Part shown: piece by piece, positions 38,309 through 46,205 of the stretch
Layout of the letters: the number at the start of each line of letters is the position of its first letter
How positions within the stretch are numbered: position 1 is the first letter of the stretch
Source of the DNA: Bacillus canaveralius
Lineage (GTDB): Bacteria > Bacillota > Bacilli > Bacillales > Cytobacillaceae
NCBI RefSeq assembly: GCF_002860125.1
Contig: NZ_PGVA01000020.1
Location: 1-54,660, forward strand
DNA: 54,660 bases
Direction: 5' to 3'
Program-made: the position numbers and the translations under genes
The notes under the pieces: model-generated
What the model was told of the DNA's origin: nothing
What the model saw: only the letters and a program-made list of their open reading frames with translations
Database searches by the model: none

Positions 38309-38476
38309 CTAACTGAATTCCTGTTTTGATGTTGTTTTTTCTGATTTTGCCTGTTTTTCGTCATTTTCAGCCCACGACCATGAAACATCTGGCCGAGGAT
38401 GTATAGGTCCTCGCATAAGTTCGTCAGTATTCTGATCATTGTCACCCTTTAGCATTTTTTTCCTGTTATCTGGCAA
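38309..38476 (-). CDS. small hydrophilic protein, 55 residues
   Basis: Starts with TTG at 38476, six bases after GGAGGTGA, and stops at TAG 38309. The product begins MPDNRKKMLKGDNDQNTDELMRG and is highly charged, with no hydrophobic segment and a KQAKSEKTTSKQE tail. A near-perfect RBS supports translation. I do not recognise the family; the composition recalls small spore or stress proteins, but that is only a resemblance. The flanking 37936-38300 shows nothing else I can support. Confidence 0.5.
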   Translation of the reverse strand: MPDNRKKMLKGDNDQNTDELMRGPIHPRPDVSWSWAENDEKQAKSEKTTSKQEFS

Positions 38477-38793
38477 TAAACTCACCTCCCATGGATTAGC
38501 TATATTGTTTTGGCAAGTTTTATACGGCAGACAGACAGCGCGCCGATTTCGTATTAGATTGAAGGACTTGCTTCTATTTCAGCTTACTGTATTACGATGT
38601 GACATGCAGGCATATCCGTCTTTACCGCTTTTTGCTTGGCCATGAGTTTGTTAGTATAACCTCGGATTGGCATGCTATGCTTGTATGGATGTTTCATTGA
38701 ATCACTGCTCCCATTGTTTTGTGTTATAACTGGAGCAGGTGGACCAAACAAATAAAAACTCGCTAAATATTCACAAGCTTTCATTCAGTGCCC

Positions 38794-39246
38794 TCACGGA
38801 TGTTCCGCAGGATGCGGCGTTGTAATAGTATGGTTCCATAAGCCAAGTTGGCCCTTGGCTGGAACGTACTTATCTAATTTTTTTATATGTTGGATTTCCC
38901 ATGCAAGCCGCCCCTCACTAAAATTCCCAAAGTAGTATTCAATGCCAGTGACTAATCGTCCATCATCTAGCCTAGCTGATGCTCCTGTATCTAAAATTAC
39001 TTTAATGCAATCAGATAAATGACTGGTTGCTAATATTACCCCGATTGGCAAATTCTTTGCTGTGTATCCATGCTTTGCAAGCAAAGAGCAAATAGGTTCT
39101 TGCCTACATGCGAATTTGTCTATTTTTTTGCTTGAGTGTATAGCTAGCTGGCCGCGGTGTTTAGTGCTCCAAGATCTTGTTTCAAATTGTTTTACACCCA
39201 GCACAATTAACATCGCCCAAGGTTGCATAATAGATAGGACTTTCAC
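38794..39246 (-). CDS. ASCH-domain protein
   Basis: A 150-residue cytoplasmic protein with the ASCH fold pattern: an N-terminal LSIMQPWAMLIVLGVKQFETRSWSTKHRGQLAIHSS, a central IGVILATSHLSDC, and a C-terminal LAWEIQHIKKLDKYVPAKGQLGLW. ASCH is a PUA-like beta-barrel thought to bind RNA or modified bases. It stands alone between unrelated genes, which fits its frequent presence in accessory or phage-derived regions. Confidence 0.82.
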   Translation of the reverse strand: MKVLSIMQPWAMLIVLGVKQFETRSWSTKHRGQLAIHSSKKIDKFACRQEPICSLLAKHGYTAKNLPIGVILATSHLSDCIKVILDTGASARLDDGRLVTGIEYYFGNFSEGRLAWEIQHIKKLDKYVPAKGQLGLWNHTITTPHPAEHP

Positions 39247-39616
39247 TTTCCACTCCTTTCAGTGATAACACACTGCACGACCCTTTGCATGGAATGTTTA
39301 AATTCCCTACAAAAATATTTGCTATTTATTTATTGTTGACCAAGTTATCGATATCTGAAAATGCAGAGGGTTATTCAATAAACAACTCAAATAAAAGCAC
39401 CGACTGAGAACTGGGAAAAGGATTGCCAACACGATGTTATTATGGTTACCCATCTTATCAACAAATATCATTTCAGTTTATGCCGTATAAACCAAGCCGA
39501 TCGTGGCGTTTGACTTCAATAAATAGAATGACAAAGCCACATGACCCTTTATCAGATATGCGGCTTGTTTAATCGATATTCGATTATTGTAAAACGGAGT
39601 ATCAATGAACTCGCGT

Positions 39617-40447
39617 TTACGATACAGTGGGAGTCAGGTAATCTTCCAGTGCCTGTTGCAGTGTAGCTTTTGTTTCTGCTTTATTTTCAAACGTTAACCC
39701 GAGTTTGGTGATTGTCCTTACGATTTCAGGACGCAGCCCTGTGATTACACACTCACACCCCATCATATTCGCTCCGTCGATAGTCCTCATCATGTGGTGG
39801 ATAACTTCAGTCTCCATTTGCGCGATTCCTGAGAGATCCATCACCAAGGTCTGAATCCGCAGCCTTGCAATTTCCATTAATGCTTTCTCTTCTATCGTAT
39901 TCGATCTAAACAAGTCAATTTTCCCTATTAAAGGCAGAACACATACTTTTGGGCTAATAGGAATAATTGGAACAGAAAGATCTTCCACCATCGCCTGCTG
40001 CGATTTAATCAAATCGTCTTTAAACTTAGAGTAACTCAGAAAAAAGCCGTTCAAGAACTGGTCGATTCGGTCATTGACTTGTCGTTCGAGCTCAAAAAAA
40101 TTTTCATGAGACGGTTTATTCTCACTGTCCACATCAAATCGTTCCAGGAAGTACCATACCGTCCTGCGGATGGCTTGAACCCATTCAAGCTTAAAGGCTA
40201 ACGTCAAATTATGTTTGGCCCACGAAACGCCTTCCATTCTGGCGAACTCATTCAATGATACATTTTGCTCACCGATTGAATACATTACTAACTTATGTGC
40301 GTTATTCAAGAGGTCGATGTTTCCGACTAACAAAATTTCTTCAATCTTTTCACGCACATTACCTGCTTCGCTCAACAGTTTCTCTTGAAAATCGTTACTA
40401 TTATTACTGAAATATTCTGCATATTGTTTTTCCATGGTTAGCCCCAT
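39617..40447 (-). CDS. RsbR-paralogue stress protein with C-terminal STAS domain
   Basis: A stressosome-type protein of about 276 residues, starting at the ATG at 40447 preceded by AGGAG. The variable N-terminal sensor half is helical (about 1-150). The C-terminal STAS domain is typical (VCVLPLIGKIDLFRSNTIEEKALMEIARLRIQTLVMDLSGI...CECVITGLRPEIVRTI). RsbR paralogues form the stressosome that controls the SigB general stress response. The usual first phosphoacceptor threonine is a serine here (DLSG), while a threonine remains in EIVRTITK. No rsbS or rsbT is adjacent, as for other stand-alone paralogues. The gap at 39265-39616 shows no gene I can support. Confidence 0.85.
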   Translation of the reverse strand: MGLTMEKQYAEYFSNNSNDFQEKLLSEAGNVREKIEEILLVGNIDLLNNAHKLVMYSIGEQNVSLNEFARMEGVSWAKHNLTLAFKLEWVQAIRRTVWYFLERFDVDSENKPSHENFFELERQVNDRIDQFLNGFFLSYSKFKDDLIKSQQAMVEDLSVPIIPISPKVCVLPLIGKIDLFRSNTIEEKALMEIARLRIQTLVMDLSGIAQMETEVIHHMMRTIDGANMMGCECVITGLRPEIVRTITKLGLTFENKAETKATLQQALEDYLTPTVS

Positions 40448-40642
40448 TTGGTTCACTCCTATTCCGCATTATCAACTTGGTAATAGTTTTCTTCTATTGT
40501 ATCAACTATTTGATAGACGGACTATTATTAAGTGTTACGTCTCGAGTTTGACTATCTGCCTAAAAGTTGAACTAGTAGACTATTACACACTATCTCCGAA
40601 ACCGAAAAAGAGCAGCTCAGCCTGCGTTCACGTTGAATATAA

Positions 40643-40673
40643 ATAAAGCCTTCTCGACGAGAGAAGGCTTTAT
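40643..40673. terminator. bidirectional terminator
   Basis: Arms TAAAGCCTTCTC / GAGAAGGCTTTA form a 12-bp stem around CGACGA, with A and T runs on the two sides. It lies just after the YtkA-like lipoprotein gene on the minus strand. Confidence 0.75.
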
Positions 40674-40685
40674 CTACGCGCATAT

Positions 40686-41186
40686 TTATTTAACTTCGAC
40701 TGTTGTTTCTTTATGATCATGTATTTCTTCGCCTTTTTCAACATGAATTTTCAAGTGATAAACACCTGGAGATGAAAAAGATGTATTCACAAAATAATCA
40801 CCATTACTTGCTTCGCTTGCATCTATGAACTCATGCTTCTCCTCATTTTCCTTCCATAGTTCAAACCGAACATTCGCTTGTGTTAAAGGCTGATTTTCGC
40901 TTTGAATATTGGCAGATAAATCAACATCTTCATTAACAGAGACGATAGTTGGAACACTAATGCTGATGGAAGCACTGCTATGATGGTGATCTTCCGCAGC
41001 ATGGTCATCATCATGCCCGTGAGCTTGCTCTTCATGATGATGCTCCTCTGCAGATTCTTGATGTTGGTGGTCTTTTGCACTTTCCTTCTGTTCAGCTTCA
41101 TTTTGTTTACTAGGTTGATTTGCTTCATTTGAACAACCTGCCAGTATTATAAATAAAGAAAATAATGAGAACAGTAACGTCTTCAT
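40686..41186 (-). CDS. histidine-rich YtkA-like lipoprotein
   Basis: A predicted lipoprotein of 166 residues from the ATG at 41186. The signal MKTLLFSLFSLFIILAGC carries a lipobox cysteine. Next comes a stretch of His, Asp and Glu (QHQESAEEHHHEEQAHGHDDD, about residues 40-75), then a beta-sandwich of the YtkA/FixH-like type (FELWKENEEKHEF, SPGVYHLKIHVEK). The histidine cluster suggests binding of copper, zinc or a similar metal outside the membrane. It has its own terminator, and a palindrome overlaps its probable transcription start. Confidence 0.78.
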   Translation of the reverse strand: MKTLLFSLFSLFIILAGCSNEANQPSKQNEAEQKESAKDHQHQESAEEHHHEEQAHGHDDDHAAEDHHHSSASISISVPTIVSVNEDVDLSANIQSENQPLTQANVRFELWKENEEKHEFIDASEASNGDYFVNTSFSSPGVYHLKIHVEKGEEIHDHKETTVEVK

Positions 41187-41223
41187 GATAGTCATCCTTT
41201 ACTTGCTTTGTAGCATTACATTT

Positions 41224-41241
41224 TTAACATACGCATGTTAA
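41224..41241 (-). promoter_or_regulatory. operator-like palindrome at the lipoprotein promoter
   Basis: Perfect arms TTAACAT / ATGTTAA around ACGC directly follow a TATAAT (+ 41240-41245) on the minus strand, where a repressor would block transcription start. The -35 box is weak. The repressor is unknown; the metal-binding product suggests a metal sensor. Confidence 0.45.
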
Positions 41242-41522
41242 TTATAACAAAAATCACTTTTAAAAACTGTGTGTTCTGTGAACAAGCGCAGTAAACCTTA
41301 TAATGAAAACAATCCTGTCCCTGAGTGCGGGGATTGTTACGTTTCAGGAACGACAATGCAGAATATAAAAAAGAATGCCACCGAAAAGATTAACAATCAT
41401 TTCGGGAGCATTCTCAGCATGGCAAACTCGCAATAAATGTGATAAAAATGTGATTTATTTCGGATTTAGGAGTTTAAAAACACCCCGCAACCCTTGATGT
41501 ATCAACGTTTCATAGAACGTTA

Positions 41523-41675
41523 TTACATCATGCCGCCCGTAAGGTGAGAGTGTGTAATATCTTTAACGATGAGGTTAAAAAGTGCGGTAAATCAACGTTT
41601 TGGATATTGTTGGTTGTAACATCTTTAACGGCGATTTACCGTATTTTATAGGATGGCGTTAGCAAAATGTTAGCA
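41523..41675 (+). repeat. island repeat, copy A
   Basis: The first of four related copies in the same orientation. It begins TTACATC, contains GAGAGTGTGTAATATC, then arms GCGGTAAATC ... GATTTACCG, and ends in GTTAGCA-AAAT-GTTAGCA. It is nearly identical to copies B and D over most of its length. Just left of it, TGATGT...AACGTT and AACGTT...ACATCA form an extra palindrome reaching into the repeat. Sequence beyond the right end is unrelated among copies. Confidence 0.88.
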
Positions 41676-41710
41676 TCTAAAAGATATATTACAAATTAAT
41701 AAGTCTATAA

Positions 41711-41962
41711 TCACGTTAAAGTCTTTCTTGATTCAACTAATTTATTGTCTATATGTAGTTCTGTCAAATAGTATAACAACCTACTTTTACAAATAACCTC
41801 CACATTTTTCCCTTCTAACTTTCCTTTTACAGAAGTGCCAAATGGAGTCACAAAAGTATGTTTATCTTGAAAAACACCATTAACCAAAAGCTTCATACCC
41901 ATGCCATCTTCTTCATAACTTATTATGTTTCCTTCATATAAAAATTCAATTTTTTTCCCCAT
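41711..41962 (-). CDS. small protein of unknown function, 83 residues
   Basis: The last gene of module 1. The product is mostly predicted beta strand (KKIEFLYEGNIISYEE, MKLLVNGVFQDKHTFVT, SVKGKLEGKNVEVICKS), suggesting a small barrel or sandwich, with no signal or membrane helix. It lies downstream of three glycine-zipper proteins on the same strand. A small cytoplasmic protein at the end of a nuclease-containing operon could be its immunity protein, but I see no family match and this is inference only. Confidence 0.6.
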   Translation of the reverse strand: MGKKIEFLYEGNIISYEEDGMGMKLLVNGVFQDKHTFVTPFGTSVKGKLEGKNVEVICKSRLLYYLTELHIDNKLVESRKTLT

Positions 41963-42056
41963 ACTTTCCTCCCATCTATCTTTAATAATAATTAGGGGTA
42001 AACTAACGTTTAAATCATTATGTCAATCACCACTACTAATTTGTAGAAATAGCATA

Positions 42057-43547
42057 TTACCCTAAGAAAAACGCATCCAAGTCATCATCACTTCTTAATA
42101 TTTTACTTTCATCCACACCCAACTCTACTGCTAAATCTACGGAAGCCGCAGCTAAAACAGCGGAATTTGCATGAACATCAAATGCTACATCAATTAGAGA
42201 ATTATAACGAGCATATCTTGCGTTTATTTTAGAAATGATGTCCTGATAAGCCTTATCAACCTTTGCTAAAATAGATTCTGTGTAGGCATCTAGCATTTTC
42301 TTTAATTCTTGTTCTTTCGCACCTAGTTTGTCTTTTGCAAATCCCCAAACGAAATTTGCAGTAACTGTACCTATAACAGAGCCTAACACTGGAATTGGAA
42401 TTAGCATTTGTCCTATTGCTCCACCAGTAGCTGCAATACCTGCTTCAATACAAAGGATCTGACCTTGTGTGACAAATTCATCCATAGAGATTTGATCCTT
42501 CTTTAGATCAGTAAGTAAAGACGATAATCCCATTGTTGCACTTGTAACAGCACCTGCAAATGGGGCTGACAGAGAGGTTAAATTAGTTAAAGCGTATATA
42601 CTGCCAGCAGTGACACCACCTTTAGCACCTGCCTTGGCAGAACTTATACCTATTTCTTTCCAATCATCTTTATCAAAGTCTTGAATTTTCTTCCCTTTTT
42701 TCACTTTACTATAAATTACTGTAATTGTATTTAACGAAGCCGCAATAGCCGCTGTTACACCAGCAACCTTAACTCCTTCACCGATTGAAGGTCCTTTTTT
42801 TGCTTCGATAGATTTTGTCTTTTCCCTTGTATCCTGTTGAATCTCATCTTGTATTCTTTGATTTTCATCAACTATTCTGTCTTGATTTTTTGATATTGCT
42901 TCCCCAACTGTTCCTAATTGGGTTTCACCATAATCTGAAACTGACGGTCTTACTATATCTTGAAAACTTCGGCATGTCTGACGTTCTATTTCCTCTATTT
43001 TTTGGAGAATAGCACGAATTGACTTATCGTTTAAATCACTTGGAGCATGACCTAATCTAATAGCTTCAATAATTCTATATTGATCTTTTGGTATAGAATA
43101 ATTCATTGAATGATCTTGATACTTCCCAAAATGATCAAGTACATGTTTAAGTGTATTATTTGTACCATTTATAAATTTTGATTGATACTTAATACCATCT
43201 AGTATGAAGTCTTCAGGTGCAGTTCGAGCAACACCATCAAATGTTGCAACTTCACTTTGACCTTTTAAGGCAGCCCAAGCATTACGCACATTGACTTCAA
43301 GATGTTCTGCTACTTCTCCATGTTTCGTTTGCTCCGAACCCAGTATATTCTTAGGTTCAGAGAGACACTGACGCATTTTCATCATATGTTTTAATGCCGT
43401 TTCAAAATTTATATTTTGTTGTTGTTGACTCTGAAATTGTTCTTTTACGATTTGATCTAACTGTTTCGCAATGGATTGACTTTTCCAATGATTAAACCCA
43501 TCTACCCCAGCTGCATTAATTTGATCTTTCCACACACTTGTTGACAT
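42057..43547 (-). CDS. glycine-zipper protein of module 1, 496 residues
   Basis: An unrecognised protein. Residues about 1-240 are hydrophilic helix. Residues about 245-400 contain several glycine/alanine-rich hydrophobic segments (VAGVTAAIAASLNTI, SAGAKGGVTAGSIYAL, GIAATGGAIGQMLIPIPVLGSVIGTVTA). The last 90 residues are helical again and end in an acidic DDDLDAFFLG. There is no signal peptide. This arrangement resembles proteins that insert helical hairpins into membranes. It starts directly after the 283-residue gene (43548-44399), so translation is probably coupled. Confidence 0.65.
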   Translation of the reverse strand: MSTSVWKDQINAAGVDGFNHWKSQSIAKQLDQIVKEQFQSQQQQNINFETALKHMMKMRQCLSEPKNILGSEQTKHGEVAEHLEVNVRNAWAALKGQSEVATFDGVARTAPEDFILDGIKYQSKFINGTNNTLKHVLDHFGKYQDHSMNYSIPKDQYRIIEAIRLGHAPSDLNDKSIRAILQKIEEIERQTCRSFQDIVRPSVSDYGETQLGTVGEAISKNQDRIVDENQRIQDEIQQDTREKTKSIEAKKGPSIGEGVKVAGVTAAIAASLNTITVIYSKVKKGKKIQDFDKDDWKEIGISSAKAGAKGGVTAGSIYALTNLTSLSAPFAGAVTSATMGLSSLLTDLKKDQISMDEFVTQGQILCIEAGIAATGGAIGQMLIPIPVLGSVIGTVTANFVWGFAKDKLGAKEQELKKMLDAYTESILAKVDKAYQDIISKINARYARYNSLIDVAFDVHANSAVLAAASVDLAVELGVDESKILRSDDDLDAFFLG

Positions 43548-44399
43548 CTACTTGCCAACTTCCTTCATAAATAATGCTGATAAATTCTCTGTGTTATTAA
43601 TTATAGCTCTTAATAGATTACGCTCATCCTGTGAAAAATCAGTAAATGATTTTATCTTCGTCGTATTACTAATAAATGAAATTAAACTTTGCTCCAAATT
43701 AGTAGCTAAGGTTTGAGTAGAAGATTTTAAGTTGTTAATCTCATTAGATGTAGCATCAAGAACTCTTGTTGCCTTTACAATTTCAACTCGCTCATTATCT
43801 GCTTTGATAGCAGCTTCTTTATTCTTGTTACTTGCAAAAAAACCACCTGCTGCTAAACTGGCTGCACCAATCCCCCAACCAATAGGACCCGCTAACGCAA
43901 GTAAAGCACTTCCTCCTGCCATACCGCCTCCACCTGCTGCAAGAGCGCCCCCACCTAACCAAGCTAAAGCGGCATTAGTTGCTGCTGCACCTGACAAAGT
44001 AGATATTGCTGTACCTGTTGCGGCAGTACCAAAAGTGGTGGCAATTGCCATAGCTGCTGTTGGGGCCAGTGCAGCTGTGGCAACTCCTGCTGCAACTCCT
44101 GCTGCTGCACCTCCACCTGCTAACTTAATCATTTCTTTTTCATCATATGAAATTTCACTAAGAGCTTTAAAACTTGCTAGATTAACACGAACTTGATCAA
44201 AGCTTTTTTCAAATTCTTTTGGGGTATTTGCTAATGTATTTATGTATTCCTCTACTTTTCGAATAACATTGACACCATAGGTACGCGTATTATGCAACTT
44301 AACTGCATTATTTTGCAATGTACTAGAAGATCTCTTATATTGAGCTACAGCATTTTTCAATTTTTCTATAGCATCTTTCTTTAACGAGCTATTTAACAT
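43548..44399 (-). CDS. glycine/alanine-rich helical protein of module 1, 283 residues
   Basis: An unrecognised protein with three parts. Residues about 1-90 are amphipathic helix. A very hydrophobic Gly/Ala segment follows (about 93-205, with AGGGAAAGVAAGVATAALAP and GGGALAAGGGGMAGGSALLALAG). A further helical region lies at about 206-283. Helix - hydrophobic hairpin - helix is the layout of alpha-helical pore-forming proteins, although no signal peptide is present. It lies between the WHH nuclease gene and the 496-residue gene in one operon. Confidence 0.65.
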   Translation of the reverse strand: MLNSSLKKDAIEKLKNAVAQYKRSSSTLQNNAVKLHNTRTYGVNVIRKVEEYINTLANTPKEFEKSFDQVRVNLASFKALSEISYDEKEMIKLAGGGAAAGVAAGVATAALAPTAAMAIATTFGTAATGTAISTLSGAAATNAALAWLGGGALAAGGGGMAGGSALLALAGPIGWGIGAASLAAGGFFASNKNKEAAIKADNERVEIVKATRVLDATSNEINNLKSSTQTLATNLEQSLISFISNTTKIKSFTDFSQDERNLLRAIINNTENLSALFMKEVGK

Positions 44400-44528
44400 A
44401 GTTTATTACTCCTTTTATGTGTTTAATAGGTTTTAAAGCACACTCAAATCATAGGCTTTGAGAGATATGGTTTTCATTCTCCAAAATTTTAAATTCAACA
44501 TCTAAAGCAACCTCATTGTCCATTTCAA

Positions 44529-45425
44529 TTATCGGTTTTCACTTCCACCGCCCCAAATTGCTCGACCACCTGTATGAGCAGTTTGAGCATGAGGTTCTTC
44601 CTCTACTAATTGCAGAAATCCCGGTTCTTCATTGTGATGCCACGTATATCCTGCTGGTGTTTGGCCATTTGAAAGAGCTTGTACATCAGATTGAGATAAA
44701 CCTAACTCATTAGCAAGGTTCGAGTTCTCTGTAATTGCTAGATACAATGTATCATTAGCTACTTCAAAATGAGCATCATCACTTTCTAAATACAGTTCTT
44801 CTGCAATCATGACATTGAAATTTGAATCGAATACAGGGAATGTACCTTCAATGACTTGTCCATTTGGTAATTCTACTATTTTTTCAACGAAAGCTACTCC
44901 TGTATCTGGATGTTCATACCCAGTTAAGTGGTCATTTCTAGTTTCAAGTTCCTCCGCCTCAACGATATCTGCTCCATCAACCAGATCCACTACACCAATA
45001 GCAAGTCCTGAAACAGCCACTACTTTGCCAATATTCTTCAATCCCTTTATTGCTTGTTCTTTATCTCCACTTGTAAATCCTTTATAAGTAGTACCTGCGT
45101 TATTAAAGGTGTACTTTAGAGCCGTACCAATTCCTTTTACCGTTTTACCCGTAGAATCCTTTAAATCATTTAATCCTTTTTGTTTATAATATTCATCTTT
45201 TTTAATAGCACCATATATACCTTGAACTGTTCCATCTACAAACTGTCCTGCATTGTCTAAAGCTATTTTGGAAGCAGATTGAACATTATCTCCAACGTCC
45301 TCCAGCCATTCACCAGTGCCTTTCCACTTGCTACCGACAGCTTTTCCCGCTACTTTAACAGTACCGCCGATAAGCCCTCCACCGACAGTGCCAACACCTT
45401 TTCCAATCGTTCGGAATAAACTCAT
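44529..45425 (-). CDS. protein with C-terminal WHH (HNH/ENDO VII) nuclease motif
   Basis: First gene of module 1, 298 residues from the ATG at 45425 (preceded by TTGGGGG). The N terminus is a glycine zipper (TIGKGVGTVGGGLIGGTVKVAG). A hydrophobic stretch follows near residue 125 (VVAVSGLAIGVVDLV). The last 40 residues read AGYTWHHNEEPGFLQLVEEEPH then TAHTGG, which matches the WHH nuclease motif of polymorphic toxins. A DNA- or RNA-cleaving toxin activity is inferred. No known WHH immunity gene, such as an SMI1/KNR4 type, is adjacent. A c-di-GMP riboswitch precedes the gene. Confidence 0.75.
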   Translation of the reverse strand: MSLFRTIGKGVGTVGGGLIGGTVKVAGKAVGSKWKGTGEWLEDVGDNVQSASKIALDNAGQFVDGTVQGIYGAIKKDEYYKQKGLNDLKDSTGKTVKGIGTALKYTFNNAGTTYKGFTSGDKEQAIKGLKNIGKVVAVSGLAIGVVDLVDGADIVEAEELETRNDHLTGYEHPDTGVAFVEKIVELPNGQVIEGTFPVFDSNFNVMIAEELYLESDDAHFEVANDTLYLAITENSNLANELGLSQSDVQALSNGQTPAGYTWHHNEEPGFLQLVEEEPHAQTAHTGGRAIWGGGSENR

Positions 45426-45541
45426 ATTGTATTCCCCCAATATTAATGACAAGTTTCTTCAAGTAGTAATTTCTCAACTGAATTTTTTAGATATCAATTC
45501 TTGGTATTGATTTGAATTAATAAACTTTTATTTATAAAAAA

Positions 45542-45567
45542 GCTATCCCTGATTCAATCAGGATAGC
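45542..45567 (-). terminator. terminator between c-di-GMP aptamer and WHH gene
   Basis: GCTATCCCTGAT and ATCAGGATAGC form a nearly perfect stem; on the minus strand TTTTTTTAT follows. It lies 26 bases after the aptamer and before the first gene of module 1, so it is the likely expression platform. Confidence 0.78.
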
Positions 45568-45593
45568 CAAATAAAGCAAATAATACTGTTTTT

Positions 45594-45668
45594 GGCAACC
45601 CGACTATCATAATCCTAGAGGACTTTAGACTCGTAGCTTTGCGTCCTTATCTTTCAATAAGTTTGCCT
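45594..45668 (-). promoter_or_regulatory. cyclic-di-GMP-I (GEMM-I) riboswitch
   Basis: On the minus strand the aptamer opens GGCAAAC, has a P2 hairpin CTTATT-GAAA-GATAAG closed by the conserved GAAA tetraloop, then the invariant GGACGCAAAGCTACG, a P3 arm, and closes with GGGTTGCC, whose TTGCC pairs with the opening GGCAA. These are the diagnostic elements of the GEMM-I class. It reads into a terminator and then the WHH nuclease operon. Whether c-di-GMP turns the operon on or off cannot be told from the sequence alone. Confidence 0.88.
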
Positions 45669-45874
45669 TTTCAATTTTCCAGTTCTTTTTACATATGAAT
45701 ATATTACTATTTAAGATTTCGGAATTATGTCATAATTTGTCGAAGATTTATAATTTTAATCTGATTTTTTTGTTTTTCACTTGCAGATGTGGGATATTTT
45801 CATAGTCTGTAACCCACATAACCTAAAAATATATATCCTCAAAATAAATTTTCAAAAGTTAATTTTTATCAGAC

Positions 45875-45908
45875 AAAAAAAGCACCCATACAATAAAGAG
45901 TGCTTTTG
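45875..45908. terminator. terminator left of repeat copy B
   Basis: AAAAGCAC and GTGCTTTT pair around a 14-base loop, with an A run on the left that is a T run on the minus strand. It ends 13 bases before repeat copy B. Confidence 0.65.
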
Positions 45909-45921
45909 CCTATGCGGTAAA

Positions 45922-46077
45922 TTACATCGTGCCGCCGTAGGCTGAGAGTGTGTAATATCTATCATTAACAAGATGTGCAAAAAGTGCGGTAAATCAACGT
46001 TTTGGATATTGTTGGCTGTAATATCTTTAACGGCGATTTACCGTTTTTTATGGGATGGCGTTAGCAAAATGTTAGCA
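45922..46077 (+). repeat. island repeat, copy B
   Basis: About 156 bases with the same order of elements as copy A: TTACATC, GAGAGTGTGTAATATC, GCGGTAAATC ... GATTTACCG, TTTTTTATGGGATGGC, then GTTAGCA-AAAT-GTTAGCA. It separates module 1 from the DUF262 gene. Confidence 0.88.
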
Positions 46078-46205
46078 ACTTCAAGCAGATATTTGAAATA
46101 GTTACTTTCACATTTGAGATATGTTGAGGTATAAATGCCTTATTTTTTACACATTTTTCAGATCTCGGTTCGCGGGAAGAGGTCAATAATGTCCCAGATT
46201 TCAAA

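Noticed and set aside
38584-38784. Open frame of 66 codons on the minus strand upstream of the small TTG-start gene
   Set aside because: No convincing RBS, odd composition and no recognisable domain. I cannot separate it from chance.
39265-39616. Possible decayed gene between the ASCH and RsbR-like genes
   Set aside because: No frame with recognisable protein character on either strand, so I report only an unexplained gap.
41581-41675. Plus-strand reading of the island repeat as a conserved short peptide (CGKSTFWILL...)
   Set aside because: Copy A has a stop in that frame and copy C is frame-disrupted, while the palindromic arms are kept in A, B and D. Structure, not coding, appears conserved.
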